From positions 52,044,863-52,108,862 of the forward strand of contig CM019214.1 in the NCBI GenBank assembly GCA_009741485.1: a stretch of 64,000 nt of DNA, written 5' to 3'. The notes beneath the pieces were generated by a model. It had not been told where the DNA came from, searched no databases, and saw only the letters and a list, made by a program, of their open reading frames with translations. Both the position numbers and the translations under genes were made by a program. Positions 51,901 to 63,551 of the stretch are shown here, piece after piece. The stretch is from Malurus cyaneus samueli (Eukaryota; Chordata; Aves; Passeriformes; Maluridae). The number at the start of each line of letters is the position of its first letter. The first letter of the stretch is position 1.

Positions 51901-54900
51901 GTATGCTAACTGGCAAAACTGGTATTATTCTGACTAGGAAATCTAAGCAGGACTGGAATACAAATAGCAATAATGGTGAAAAAGTTAAGTGAAAATTATA
52001 AAATAATAGAATGTTTGTACCAAGCTTTTACATTTTCAGTAGTTTGCATTGTGTCTATAAAATCAGGGTAAAATCAACCAATTTGCTACATACAACCTAG
52101 TCTTTCTGTGTGAACGGGGGATTGTTTCTGAAATTATTGTGCTATAAAAATGCTATATAACCTCAGGAGAAGCTTTCATTGATAGTGCTTAGTATTATCA
52201 ATATTGTCAAGCGAAGCTTTGTCAGTTGCAGAAGTTACACAATTCATCTCTTTCAAATTACATGAACTACATGAGGAATAACTTGTTCTCAAAAATGCAC
52301 TGAGGTGATTTGGATCTAAGGGGTAGATATCTTCCTCATTTTTTACTACTCAATTCTTTGATAACAGCTGAGACAAACAGGAACTCTCTTACCTGCCTAG
52401 TTCATGTCGTCATTTGTTACCCCTTCTTCACATTTAATGAATCCATGTATTGATTCCTAAACTGCTAGAGATGATTGAGGGTATATATTTTTGCAAGAAT
52501 AAAAGAGTCAGATCTGAATTTGCCAATGGAGACAGAAACAGATATGCTAAGCATAAAGAAGTTTAAATTTCAAGGCAGCCTTACATTTTTTTCATACTCT
52601 AACAACTGTAATAACTGGGTTAGTTGATAAATAGTGTTTCCTTCTTGCATTTCCACTTATATATCCTGTAAAATATGACCTAGCAGGCACAATCTTCAAA
52701 TACTTTCTGGATTGAGTATCTTTAGAAACACAGACAGAAGAATTCTCAGTCTGCGGGTTCTGCTGAGCATAAAATGGAGAACCAGCACTAGGGTTTTGAC
52801 TGACACCACTCTGAGAAATGGTGAGAGAAAGAGCATTAGACAGACCAGCAGAGCTGCACAGAGCCTCAGAGGGAAAACCTTGCTCTCCAGAAGACTTCAA
52901 AACTTGAAACTGCAGTGATGGCTCAGAGGGTCTAAGTCCTGGTGTGTTGAAATCTGTTGCCTATTTGGTACTGGATTATTAGTGTAAAGAGCAACTTTTG
53001 GATGCTTTGTTGGTTTTTGGAATGCCATGTTGCATATGAATACTGGTACATAATCCTCAGTCATATAACCTCAATATTCAAATTAAATAATCTAAAGAAT
53101 TCTCATATGTGTGGGAGTTTTTTGCATTTAAAACATGGACCAAAATCTAGCTGAGTCTCCTGTTATTGAGGTTTTATGCTTCCTCTTCTCTGCCTACTAG
53201 ACAACTGTCAGTACAGATGCTTTCAATATTTATGCTACTGTCGGGAATTTTTTCACCTCCGTTTTTGAGAACACACATGAAATTTAGGGGAATCTGTGAA
53301 AGTACACTTTATAAAGAAGTAAAGTGTAAAAAGGGTTGTCTGATACTCTCGGCTGAGCTAATTTCATTTAAATTATGCTTGGACCATGAACTAGCATCTG
53401 TATACATTTCATGTATGAGATATGATAGAATATGATATTATTTCCTATGTCACAAGCTTCCAACTAATAAAGCTGCATTAATAGATCCCTATAATAAAAC
53501 AAATAATTAACAGCAAACACAAATTTAGAATTTAAAAACCTTAAATTAGTGTAGTAATTAATTATTCAGGCCTCTCTAAAATCAAAATGGTATTTTGATA
53601 GGGTGGGGCCTTGTTGTTTCAGATACAAGATAAAAACCATCACCTCCTTGGACAGAGGGTCATGACCCAATGGCTGGAAATTCATTATAGGAAAACACAG
53701 ACAAAAGTAATCTGAAACTATTTTCAGAGTAAAAACCAGTAATAACTCTTGCTGTGAAAACAGCACATTTCTCCCTTAACAATGTTAAGTGGTCTTTAAC
53801 GATTCCCTCTGAGCAAGAAACCACTGATGCATTTTGGTTTCTCCATATTTCCTCAACTTATTGGATAGATACATCTCTATTTGCTGTATGGGGTTGTTCT
53901 TTAATTTTTACAGTAACAGTGATCTTCAAATTTTGATTCTGGATTGAACCCTCTTGGTCAAACTATGATGCCATGTGTTTCATAAATTACATTTGTAGCT
54001 GTTAGCCTCAGCAGTTTTCCTCTCAGCAGCTGTGGAGCTGTGTATTTTTAAGAATGTAATAAACACCATCCACACAAACTCTAGATGATGTTTCCAGTAA
54101 AAGCATTTTCAAAGCACTCTGGCCCAGCTACTGGATTTTACTGGAGTGAAATGTACTTTTCTTCCTAAAGCTTTCCTCTCCTGGCACATAAGATACCAAG
54201 ATATTTATAGTTACTCTCCATTTCTTCACTTCAAATGTTATTTCACGATGTTAAAAAAACAAAGTCATCTGTGTTTATCTATGTATACCTTTAGCCCTCA
54301 AGGCTTATATAATTTGAGTCTGTAAAAGATTTTTAGATTTAAAAAAAACCCCTTGGCAATACATAGGGCATCTGGATGGAGCTTCTTTCACCATGTTTGT
54401 GAAGATAGCCACTCATTAAATCATGGAATATTACACTTTCTATAGCACCAGAAAAGCAAGTTCCAGGGCAGAGAATCTAACAACTATGGATCTGTCTTGC
54501 AGAGCTGTTTTCTCTAATCAGCACACAACCACAAAGCTCTGTGAAGGTTCATCAGGCATATTCAAAGGCATAATCATTTATTTTTCTGCCAGCTACAGCC
54601 AATATTCTGTTACAGCTGTTACTTTACCAGAATACTCCCTGATTTCACAGCAATATTCCCCAGCATTTAATCAGATCTTTGTCACACTTTGTGTACACCA
54701 CAGTACCACACAAAAAAAAAGGTTGTTCTAAAGAATTACTTTTCCCCGTTAATGAATTTATTCAAACATTTTTAAATCTTCTGTTATAAAGATATCCATT
54801 GAGTCTTTGGATTTAACCCTCATGAAAAACACATGGCAATTGCCATGGCATTGTCTCTATCTTCTTACTGCCCACCAGTTTTTCAATTTCGTTTGTCATA

Positions 54901-57627
54901 CTGGTTCGTTTTGTCCCGGTCACTCCCTTCCTCATTCAGACTAAATCGACTGAAGAGATCAGAGGTGAGGATACTCACCTGCAAGTGCTCCTTTAGGGCC
55001 ACTTTAAGCTTCTGTCAAACATCTTTAACTCTAGATAATCCTGCTTCAACCAAATGTTACCACAAGACATCAGGAAAAGAATTTCCTATGCAGTAGTATC
55101 ATCTCTGAGAGCCTGAAATACTGCCCAGCTGACATCAACACTGAAGTTTTATGTGTGCTGCTACTTTCAAGCATATTTATTACACTTAAAAATAGTTTTT
55201 GGATTTTATATATTACTTCTTAGTTACTGTATGCTCATGTCAAATGATCAAAATGTCTCCCTACTCCAAAAACATTTTGAAACCAGCTAGTGTGAAGAGC
55301 ATTGGTGATATTCACATGAAGTGTAAAAAGATCCTCAGCCATAATTTTAAAGTGTTAATTCTAGTACAACTGATTTTTTCCAAGAGCCAAACTCCCTGAA
55401 AAACTTAGCTAGCTAAAAAATAAAGCCCCAACATGTTTTCAACTAATGCTACAGATCTGAGTATAAAAGAATTTTCTCAGAATTTCTGCTCCTTTGCTTC
55501 AATTATAAAACAGGAATGCTGGAAGGCTCCCACAGAGAACAGACTGAAAATCAACACTAGACCTGGCACGACTGTGTTGCTGTGATCCCAGAGGAGAGGC
55601 AGGTAGACATCTGGGAGAGGAATGCCTACTTTAATCTTCCTAATGCATCGTTTTTTTCTATGAACGTGCTATGTTATACCCCATACACTATTTAAAACTT
55701 GGGTTATCTAATAGCCCCTTAAATGCTATTGGAGTGCTGTTAAAAAGAGGATAAAGATTTCACCAGTGTCAGTTAACTGGCAGCTATTGCATTAATCTCC
55801 ACTGTCAGAGCCCCAGTAACATCAAAAGTGCACCCGGTGAAGTCACTAACTTGATCTTTAAGATTCTGAAGGGATTTTGTGTTTCTAAGTGCACAGAGCT
55901 TAGCAGAAGTGGCAGGTGGTGTGGTGTTGATAACGGTAGCTCCTTTCTCAGAGCTGAGTGATCTGCAGGCTACAGGCCTGATGTCCCACAGGACTGTGAT
56001 GCACCAGTTTTTCATATCTCTGATAAGGGAAGAACAAGAGGTCACACACTTTTTAGATGGTCTTTATTAGTTGATCTCAATGGGACTGTCATTCTGTCTT
56101 AAAAAATGGATTTAGCTTGTGTGCCTTCTTCTTGGTTTTACACTCATATTTGTCATGATCTTTGTTTGCAAATGGTTGGAAATCTCATTATGACTGGACA
56201 AATTAAATAAGATGAACCTTTCTCCTGAATGCAGGTGTATCAAGATGTGCTTCTTTGATAGCTGCTTGGAAAATAATCTTTCCATTATTACAGCCATACC
56301 ATGCTATGTTTTTGTTGCCAATACTGCCTACATAATTTAATCCATATTTTGTTTAGCTATTTTCCTTCAGCATAAGACAGAAACATTTGCCACTGTAAAC
56401 CATTTGCATATATACATTTTTTTAAAATGTTGGTTCATACAGGATTTTTTCAGTGCTCCTTTGATGGACTTGCTCTCCTTTCCCTGCTGGTGAATAACAG
56501 CAGGTTCAATTGTATCTGTGTCATCTTGGATTTGGTGGTCAGGAAAGACTGACAGAACAACTCTAAAAGAAGACAGCTTGGCCCCTTGACTGAGACTTCC
56601 TTCTTTCTCATTTGGTCCATCGGTCACAGAGCTTAAGCACAAAAATCTTTCGGGTGCTCTTGAACTTCATGTGCTGAATTGGTGAAGTTCTTCTCAGATG
56701 AGAATGTTTCAGCAATTTAGAAGCAATTTCTGTCACCAGCAGTAGTATTTTTATCTCAGTAAACCCCATTTACTGATGACACCACAAGTCACAGTCAAAA
56801 GCTCAGGCAGGGAAGCAAAACAAAAAATCTCAATAGGGATTTAGTCTTACTGACCTATACATAATATGTGTTTACAGTACTATGGTACAGTACCAAATTA
56901 ATATATTATCTTCTCTCACTGGAGGTACTATTTCTCCACTCCTCAGCTTCTTCAGCCATCTGACTTAGATTATTGAAAGGAAGAGCTCTTCCTCCCTACA
57001 GTAGCCAAAAACTGTCCATACACTCTCACTTTAGCTCTTATGCATCCCTATCTTATAAGGAAGTGCTAAAGAGTCTTGGTCCTTCACAAGCAGAAAACAC
57101 ATGAAAAAGAGATCACCCAACTTTTCTAAAGAATGGTACATATGTCCCCTCCCTACACAGATTACCTTTATTCTGCCTGACTAAATGCAAGCACCTGAGT
57201 TAGATGCCCAATCAGCCTAAACCTTTTTCATAGACAGAGGGACTGAATCTTCCTCATGTGCATCAATCTGCCTGCAAAACTTCCAGAAAGTTACAAACAG
57301 TCCAAGTAGTCCAAGTAACACTTTTGAAAGTGGCAAGACCAGGGTGAGTTTTTTTCCTGTTCATCAGGTGAAAAAAAGTAAAGTTTTGTAATACAGCTCC
57401 CAGTCTTAAAAAGGAAAGTAGCATGGTACTTGGCTCACACCATGTATTGAAAATTGCCTCACGCAGAAACTAAAGCACCCTCCTCTAACATGAATTCCTG
57501 TATGTTGTGATTGTAATTCTGTAGGGAAAAAACCTGTAAATCATTAATTCTATGACTAATGCAGACAGACTGACTTATAGTGGTAGCCCTTTCTCTTTGT
57601 TTTAGAATTTTAAATGTATTTAGATAA
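48979..57627. other. non-coding unique sequence, no gene seen
   Basis: Almost 9 kb without a supported gene. Minus-strand frames at 52592-52960 and 52897-53028 overlap in two frames and look protein-like in composition, but their length is expected by chance (see findings). A loosely open minus-strand frame at 55773-56642 contains several stops. No simple repeats of note occur. Confidence 0.55.
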
Positions 57628-57697
57628 TGGAATTATGGAATCTGAATACGCTGGGTTGCAAGGGATACATCAAAACCATTGAATCCAACTCCTGTAC
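57628..57697 (-). mobile_element. CR1 LINE 3' terminal remnant
   Basis: The plus strand shows GGAATTATGGAATCTGAATA, then CTGGGTTGCAAGGGATACAT and CATTGAATCCAACTCCTG. This is the reverse complement of a CR1 3' end, with its terminal octamers (ATAGAATC type) and the GGTTGGAAGGGACCT core. Only about 70 bp is left and it is well diverged. Confidence 0.8.
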
Positions 57698-58319
57698 ATT
57701 AACAAATTTTACTTGTCCATATAATTAACATTTCTTGATATCACCTTTATCACTGCTTTTGACAAACAGCATAGTCTGTCCATGAACATTCATTTTTGTG
57801 TGAAGGTTTTGAGAATCTCCAGTACCTCGGTGTGGGACCCCAGTGCTCAGACTGGGACCTTTATAGCCTAAGTGGACTGATGAAACAGGATCTGCATTAG
57901 AGATACTGCCTTTATAGCTCTCCTTTTTTACTTTCTTTCCTTTGCTATTATTACAAAAGACCGAACCCATTGTTGGCATTGCTGCTCTGAAGCCAGTGAA
58001 GTTACTTCAGGGATGAATGTGACCCATTTTATGCTTTTTGAGAACCTAACAAACAATAAATGTCACATCCTCGTCACAGCTCTAATGCTGTTCAGAGGAC
58101 AGATGTACAATACATCTTTGTCTTCTTCCTGCTCATAACGAGCAGTGTAGGTCATCTGCATCATTAACATTTGCAGCTGATGCATTTGTGCAGTCTATAT
58201 ACACTTCTTGGAACTGCACAGACCTTCTCATTGTTTTCAGAACCTTGATTTTTCATAGTATTATCATCATCCAAATGTATTTAAGGATGAAACTATTAGA
58301 AACACAATTGGTGAATTAA
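57698..58319. other. non-coding, one open minus-strand frame
   Basis: A minus-strand frame at 57725-57979 (84 codons from the first ATG, Lys/Ser/Gly-rich) lies here. I do not recognise it, it has no domain, and its length is within chance, so it is not called a gene. Confidence 0.5.
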
Positions 58320-58960
58320 TGTCATGAGGACTGCTGCTGGCAGCTCATCAATTTTTGATATGCCACTCAGACAAATGAAACATAAGCCACCCAGAACAAG
58401 GGGACCTTTTGACACTTCAAAGGAAACCCCTATGGGTGGTTTCCTCTTGAAGCTGCACTAAACTGGCTCAATCTCCTCAGCTGGAAGCTGCCAATGTCTC
58501 ATTAACCCCTAAACAGGCCCTGCATGAGCTTTTCTTTTCAGCTATAATTATGCCATGCACTCCTGTTATGCTGTACTGAATTGCAACACTGTCACCAGCA
58601 CATTATAAACATCCACCCTAATTGAAAAGCAGATTAGACTCGTGTTAATTAGCGAAAAAGCCCGCCCACTTGCATGCATTATGATTGCCTCTTAAATACT
58701 GAGGATGTTGAAATCCCTCAGAAAGACAAGGCAGACTTAATTGCAATAACCTGCAAATTAAGTTTAATTTACTTTAAATTTACCGGTTTAGCAGGCTCAT
58801 TTGATGGTGTTAATGTTCTAGCAAATTAATTATCTGAATTAGTCATGCCTGGTGGAGTTTTGCAGCAGAATACATTGTACAGTGGCCTATTAATAACAGA
58901 CAAACAGGACAGGATTAATGAGAAGCTTATGCTAAAGTTTTTTTTTTTAAAAAAAACCGA
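58320..58960. promoter_or_regulatory. strong candidate conserved non-coding element
   Basis: About 640 bp free of repeats and open frames. It contains three exact TAATTA homeodomain cores (58545-58550, 58646-58651, 58827-58832), further TTAATT and GAATTAG words, the palindrome TGCATGCA (58671-58678) followed by TTATGATTG, a CCCGCCCAC GC-box/KLF-like site next to GCGAAAAAG, and ACCGGTTTA. The dense mix of homeodomain, POU-like and GC-box words, with the rare CpGs lying inside motifs, is what deeply conserved vertebrate enhancers often look like. Target gene unknown. Conservation is inferred, not shown. Confidence 0.4.
58938..58956. repeat. T11-A8 tract
   Basis: A run of T is directly followed by a run of A, a self-complementary and stiff DNA segment that tends to exclude nucleosomes. 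It borders the candidate regulatory element at 58320-58960. Confidence 0.85.
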
Positions 58961-61899
58961 GGATCTTTCATGATTTCAAATATAATCACCCAAGTGCAAA
59001 TACAGACACAGAATATAAACAAACTGAAATTTATTACACTCTATGGCATGCCATCTAGGAGAAACAGTAAAACATTACCAGTGAAATATTTGATAGAAAG
59101 AAGCTGCTTCTATGCACTCAAGTAGATCACTTCTCACAGCAAACCATTTCCCATTATCTGGTATCTCTCTATGAGACTTCAAATACGTAAGTGCTTTCGA
59201 GAGTACTTGTGCTATAGAGAGAGAGCTGATAAATAAATTAGAAATAACATCTCATACGTTAATTCCATAGTCCACTTTGTGGCTTATGAGGCAGTAGAAT
59301 TGCTTTTTTGTATTCCATTGCTAACCACTGTCTGCTCCAGTTTAAAAAAAAAACGAAAAAGAAAAAGAAAAATACCCTCCCCAGAGATATAGCTGCAAGT
59401 AAACTGCAAAAAACAGCATTGTTACTTGCCTCTGCTTCTTACAAAAATACAACTTGAAAAAAATATCTTCTAATAGCCTTTGGAATAGCTCTCAATATAA
59501 AGATATAATTGGCTTTATAAACATTGTCAAAGTACAATCATTCACCCTGAAGAAAGTGTTGTCTGACACTCTGTGAGAAAAAAAGATAGCAGCAACAAAC
59601 ATGCATTTTAGCTGGTCTTGATCATGAAAGTTTTGTCTGCTTTTGTGCTAAGTGTTGCCTTTCCATTAGGGTCCACAGCCATCCCAAATATAATGAGGTA
59701 TATTAAATTCAACTCCATCTCCCAATGGAGGACAGAAAATGCCTGTGGGAGCACAAAAGATAATCCTTGATGAGTGTGAACTGAATGTGATTGAATATTA
59801 AACTGTCTTATTGATTGGAATGTGAATTCTAAAGCCACTGGTCACTGGGAGAAGCTGTGTCCTGTGCTGGTTTCAAAGAGCTTTCAGGCTGGTGTGCAGT
59901 GCCCAGTGAAAAAGCCCAAATTTACATTATTCTTGCATACAGTGTAATGCTTGGAAAATAAAAAAGTCACCCCTTGAAAAGAAAGACTGAACGATGCATT
60001 CCTTAAAAACAGATTATCTCATTAAAAAATGGAAGGTCTGGTAAGAGAAAAAAATATGCATAGTTGCTTTATGGGACATATTTTAATTTTTGAGGAAAAA
60101 ATAAAATTAAAAAAATGGTTTCAATATATTTTTGGTATTGTACTGATATATCATGTAGACCCTTTCTGCTTTTCTTATTATTTCTTCCTCTCATTCAGAC
60201 AAAATTACAGTTTGAAGCATTAAATGAAACTGGCACAAAAGCAGCCATTATTAAAACTGGGCTGAAAAATGAAGAGAAAAAAAAAAGTAATTCTGCTTTA
60301 AAAAGCTTGTACAGGAAGGGCTGAGATGACTTTAGTGAAAACCCGTAGGGAATAGGAACATAGGAATTTCCCTCATTTCCAATGAAGGAAATGGATTCCT
60401 GTGACACATAAACAAAAGGCAAATGACTAATATATTTACATATAACATGTGGTGTATTCATTGCACACCATGGTGACAGAATTGTTTATTTCATTTATAA
60501 TTTATACAGCAAAACCTTATTATATGTGTAACTAATTTGCCTGATGATAATATGCAGTAGGAGATTAGGTTTCCATTATATTCTGTCATTAAGAAAAAAA
60601 GATTTTCATTTGTTGGTAATTTTTTTTTGCTTAGTTCCCAACTCACAGAACACACCCTATACATGAATATGTTTCTCTTAAATCATTATGATGCTGAGCT
60701 AGGTAGAAAGTAGCAAGGAACTTCTAAAATAAGACCCCTACAAAATCCGTCACACACGAATCCCCTTGAAACACTCTTTGCATCTGAAATTTCTCGTGGT
60801 ACCAGTAATGACAGTATACAAAGAACCTCTCACAGGTGATGTGCATGCACCAAAAAAAAAAGAAATAGAGTAAACATAGGCTCCAGAAAAGCTTTTCTCT
60901 GAGAGAGGGGAAAAGAATAATCAAACATTTTACCAGAAGCAGCATTAGAATATGTGACTAGACAGTTCATCTTAGACTACAGGGAGCGGGTGGGTGGGTA
61001 GGCAGTGATGAGGGAATTATCTTGATGTATTTTCCACTGTGGCACACAAGACAGTGCAATTCTCTGAAAGGAATTGCTAGAACCAAGCCAGTAATTCCCC
61101 TCTGTGGTATTACAAAGTGTGTGTATTACAAAGAGGGAAGGGAGTGTGGGGGAGAGAAACCTGAAAAGTGCTGTACATGTTTCCAGTGCTAAGAAGCATG
61201 TATGACCTTGAATTAATACAAATTTGCTTATCAAAACATAAATGCTGTGTCAGAAGCATGCATACATGCACATATGTTGAATTTATATCTTTGTTACCTT
61301 TCAGAGAACGAAACCCAAGTCTGACAGATTTGTTGGGCTGTGTAGTTATTTAACCCTTTGTAAGTATAGTTTGCAATGCATACTGAGATCAGCCTTTTGC
61401 AAAAAAAGGAGAAAAATGCTTTCAAACAATAGAGGATATTTTGTTGTTTAACTCAGAGCCCTAAAGCACCTTTAAAAAGAGTAGGTCATACTATTTCAGT
61501 CTAAAAATCTGCACAAAGGTGTCACAATTTCTAAAGAATACGCTAATACAAGAACTTTGTTTGGATAAAGTGATACGCAGTGCTTTGGTTGTGTATAAAA
61601 AACTGAAATTTTTCAGCCTAAATTAATATACTGCACAAATATCTCCTCATGGACACTCTGCCAGTCATCAGAGCCATAGTTTGTTGACCAAGAATACTGA
61701 CAAGTCTGAAAGTTCAGGTAACAGTTGAAAAAGTGCATCTCAGCAAGCAGATGGAGAGCAGGTAATGGACACTGCCCACACTGACACTGTGGGAAGAGGA
61801 GCATGACCAGTCTGGGGGCTGGACAGCTGGGCAGCAGTTTTGCAGAGATAAACTGCAAAGATTGATGTTCTGGTGGACACAAAATTGGCCATGAACCAG
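58961..61899. other. non-coding unique sequence, no gene seen
   Basis: No gene is visible. Frames are under 90 codons and match nothing known. An A-rich run (59343-59373) and short A or T runs are the only low-complexity parts. Confidence 0.6.
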
Positions 61900-61990
61900 C
61901 ATACCATTCAATTTTCTCAGCAAAAGAAGACTGCCCACACTTTTTCCAAATGTTTAAGGCTTTTCCCGCCCATATAAATCTGCAGAAGTA
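61900..61990 (+). repeat. left arm of long inverted repeat
   Basis: This segment, GCATACCATTCAATTT through CTGCAGAAGT, is the reverse complement of 63461-63551 with about 9-10 differences over 91 bp. Shared parts include CAGCAAAAGAAGACTGCCCA (exact) and CCCATATAAATCTGCAGAAG (exact). Coordinates may be off by one or two. It may be the terminal inverted repeat of a DNA transposon or half of an inverted duplication. Confidence 0.88.
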
Positions 61991-61999
61991 AAATCTGCT

Positions 62000-62536
62000 T
62001 GCAGGAAGGGTGGGCAGGAGCCTCCCAGGCAGCTTCAGGAAGATGTGCTCCCTCTCTGCTCAGCACTGGTGAAGCACATCTGGGTGCTGGGTCTTGCTCT
62101 GAGTATCCCAGTACAATGGAGGCGTGGATCTATCGCAGTGAGTCCAGCAGTGGGCTATGACTGAGGAACTACAGCACCTCGTGTGCTCTGAGAGGCTGAG
62201 ACAGTTGGACTGCTCCGCCTGCAGAAAAAAATGGCTTCAGGAGGGTCTAAGAAGGGAAGCAAAGAAGATGGAGCCAGACTTTTCAGCAGGGCCTAGTGAC
62301 TAGAGAAGAGGCAATGGCCTCAAAATGAAGCACAGGGATTAACATTTACCCTTAAGCGATGATCAGATTGCCCACTGGGGTTGTGGAGTCACCGTTTTTC
62401 AAGATGTCTAAACCTAAAACATGTTCGTGGGCAACCTAACCTTGTTGCCCTTCCTTGAGAGGGGGGAGTTGGACTGGGTGGTCTCCAAAGAATCTTTCTG
62501 ACCTCATTGATTCAGTAGTTTTATGGTTCTGTGATC
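62000..62536 (+). mobile_element. CR1 LINE, 5'-truncated, internally deleted
   Basis: A plus-strand copy that lies inside the long inverted repeat and starts only about 10 bp after its left arm. Recognisable parts are CTGCTCAGCACTGGTGAAGC, CCCAGTACAATGGAGGCGTG, GAGTCCAGCAGTGGGC, GAAGATGGAGCCAGACTTTTCAGC and GGCAATGGCCTCAAAATGAA from the end of ORF2. The 3' UTR follows (GTTGGACTGGGTGGTCTCC, CTTTCTGACCTCATTGATTC) with terminal octamers GGTTCTGTGATC. Stops and small deletions break the frame. Confidence 0.9.
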
Positions 62537-63460
62537 TTTTCTGCTCTGAGCTGCAGCAGAGAGGACCGTATTCCAGAACACGCACTTGCTCCAACAGCAT
62601 TTCCTCCCTTAGACTCTCAGACAGCAGAAAAATGAAGAGCCATCAAGGATATTTGTTATTTGTCAAAGCAGAGCATTCAAGAGTGCTGTCAGAAACACCC
62701 AACTGAGATGTTTAAGAGTATCGGGTTATCTGACTTTGTCCTATGAAAGGTTTGTTTTCTCTCTTTTCATTGCCACTACAGTTTAATCCCTGCACTGGAA
62801 ATCATGTGAAATAAGATATTGCCAGGGAAATTCTAACTGCAGTATGCATTACCCAAAATGTCTAGTGAAATGAACTTCAGCACAAGTAAATTGTTGAATA
62901 TGTTTCCTTAAAAAATATTATGCTAATCTATTTATCTAATTTTAGTAAATCAGCTGCCATTGAAACTAAGCAGATAGGAATGCAAGAGATGAATGAAACT
63001 GGTTTTGTCCTAGATTTTCTTCAAAGTTTAGTCCCAATAAGGCAGCACTTCCATCACTTTCTCAAGGACCCATACTATTATCTTAACCACAGAAATATGC
63101 TGAAGTGGCAATGTGACTGCTGTTTCCAATGGCTTGAGCCTGGAGTATAAGCCTGAACACAACAATTGTGAGTTCAAACACACTTGCAAAACCTGTACAC
63201 GTGTACCCTGTGGAGGAGCTGAGCATTGGCCCTTGTGAGAGAGCAGTGGTGAATATTCAGCAGGAGTATTGAGGGATGGGGGAGCCCTAACTGAATTTTG
63301 AAGATTATTTTCTTGTTTGCATAGATTAAATGTGCTTGTGCTTTCAGATTATAGTCTTCAACTGCAGATGAATAAGTCCCTATTCATGCTAAGACTGTTT
63401 TAATACTGTGCAGCATATGCATTTATTGGCTGGAACATGATAGGGTTATGCAGGACTGTA
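62537..63460. other. non-coding interior of the inverted repeat
   Basis: Unique DNA between the CR1 copy and the right arm. A frame at 62920-63150 (76 codons) shows no transposase or other domain. If the arms are transposon ends, this and about 10 bp beside the left arm are all that is left of the element body, so it would be non-autonomous. Confidence 0.55.
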
Positions 63461-63551
63461 ACTTCTGCAGATTTATATGGGCTGGAAAAGACCTAAGGAT
63501 ATGCAAAAAGTGTGGGCAGTCTTCTTTTGCTGGGCAAATTGAATGGTATGC
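63461..63551 (-). repeat. right arm of long inverted repeat
   Basis: Reverse-complement partner of 61900-61990, about 90% identical. It reads ACTTCTGCAGATTTATATGG at the inner side and AAATTGAATGGTATGC at the outer side. The outermost matched bases contain TA on both sides (GCATACC/GGTATGC), but beyond them the flanks differ and no longer target-site duplication is seen. Confidence 0.88.

Noticed and set aside
55773..56642. A minus-strand frame that stays loosely open over about 290 codons in one register, suggesting a decayed exon
   Set aside because: Translating it by hand gives about eight in-register stops and no family features. That is somewhat fewer than expected by chance but not convincing.
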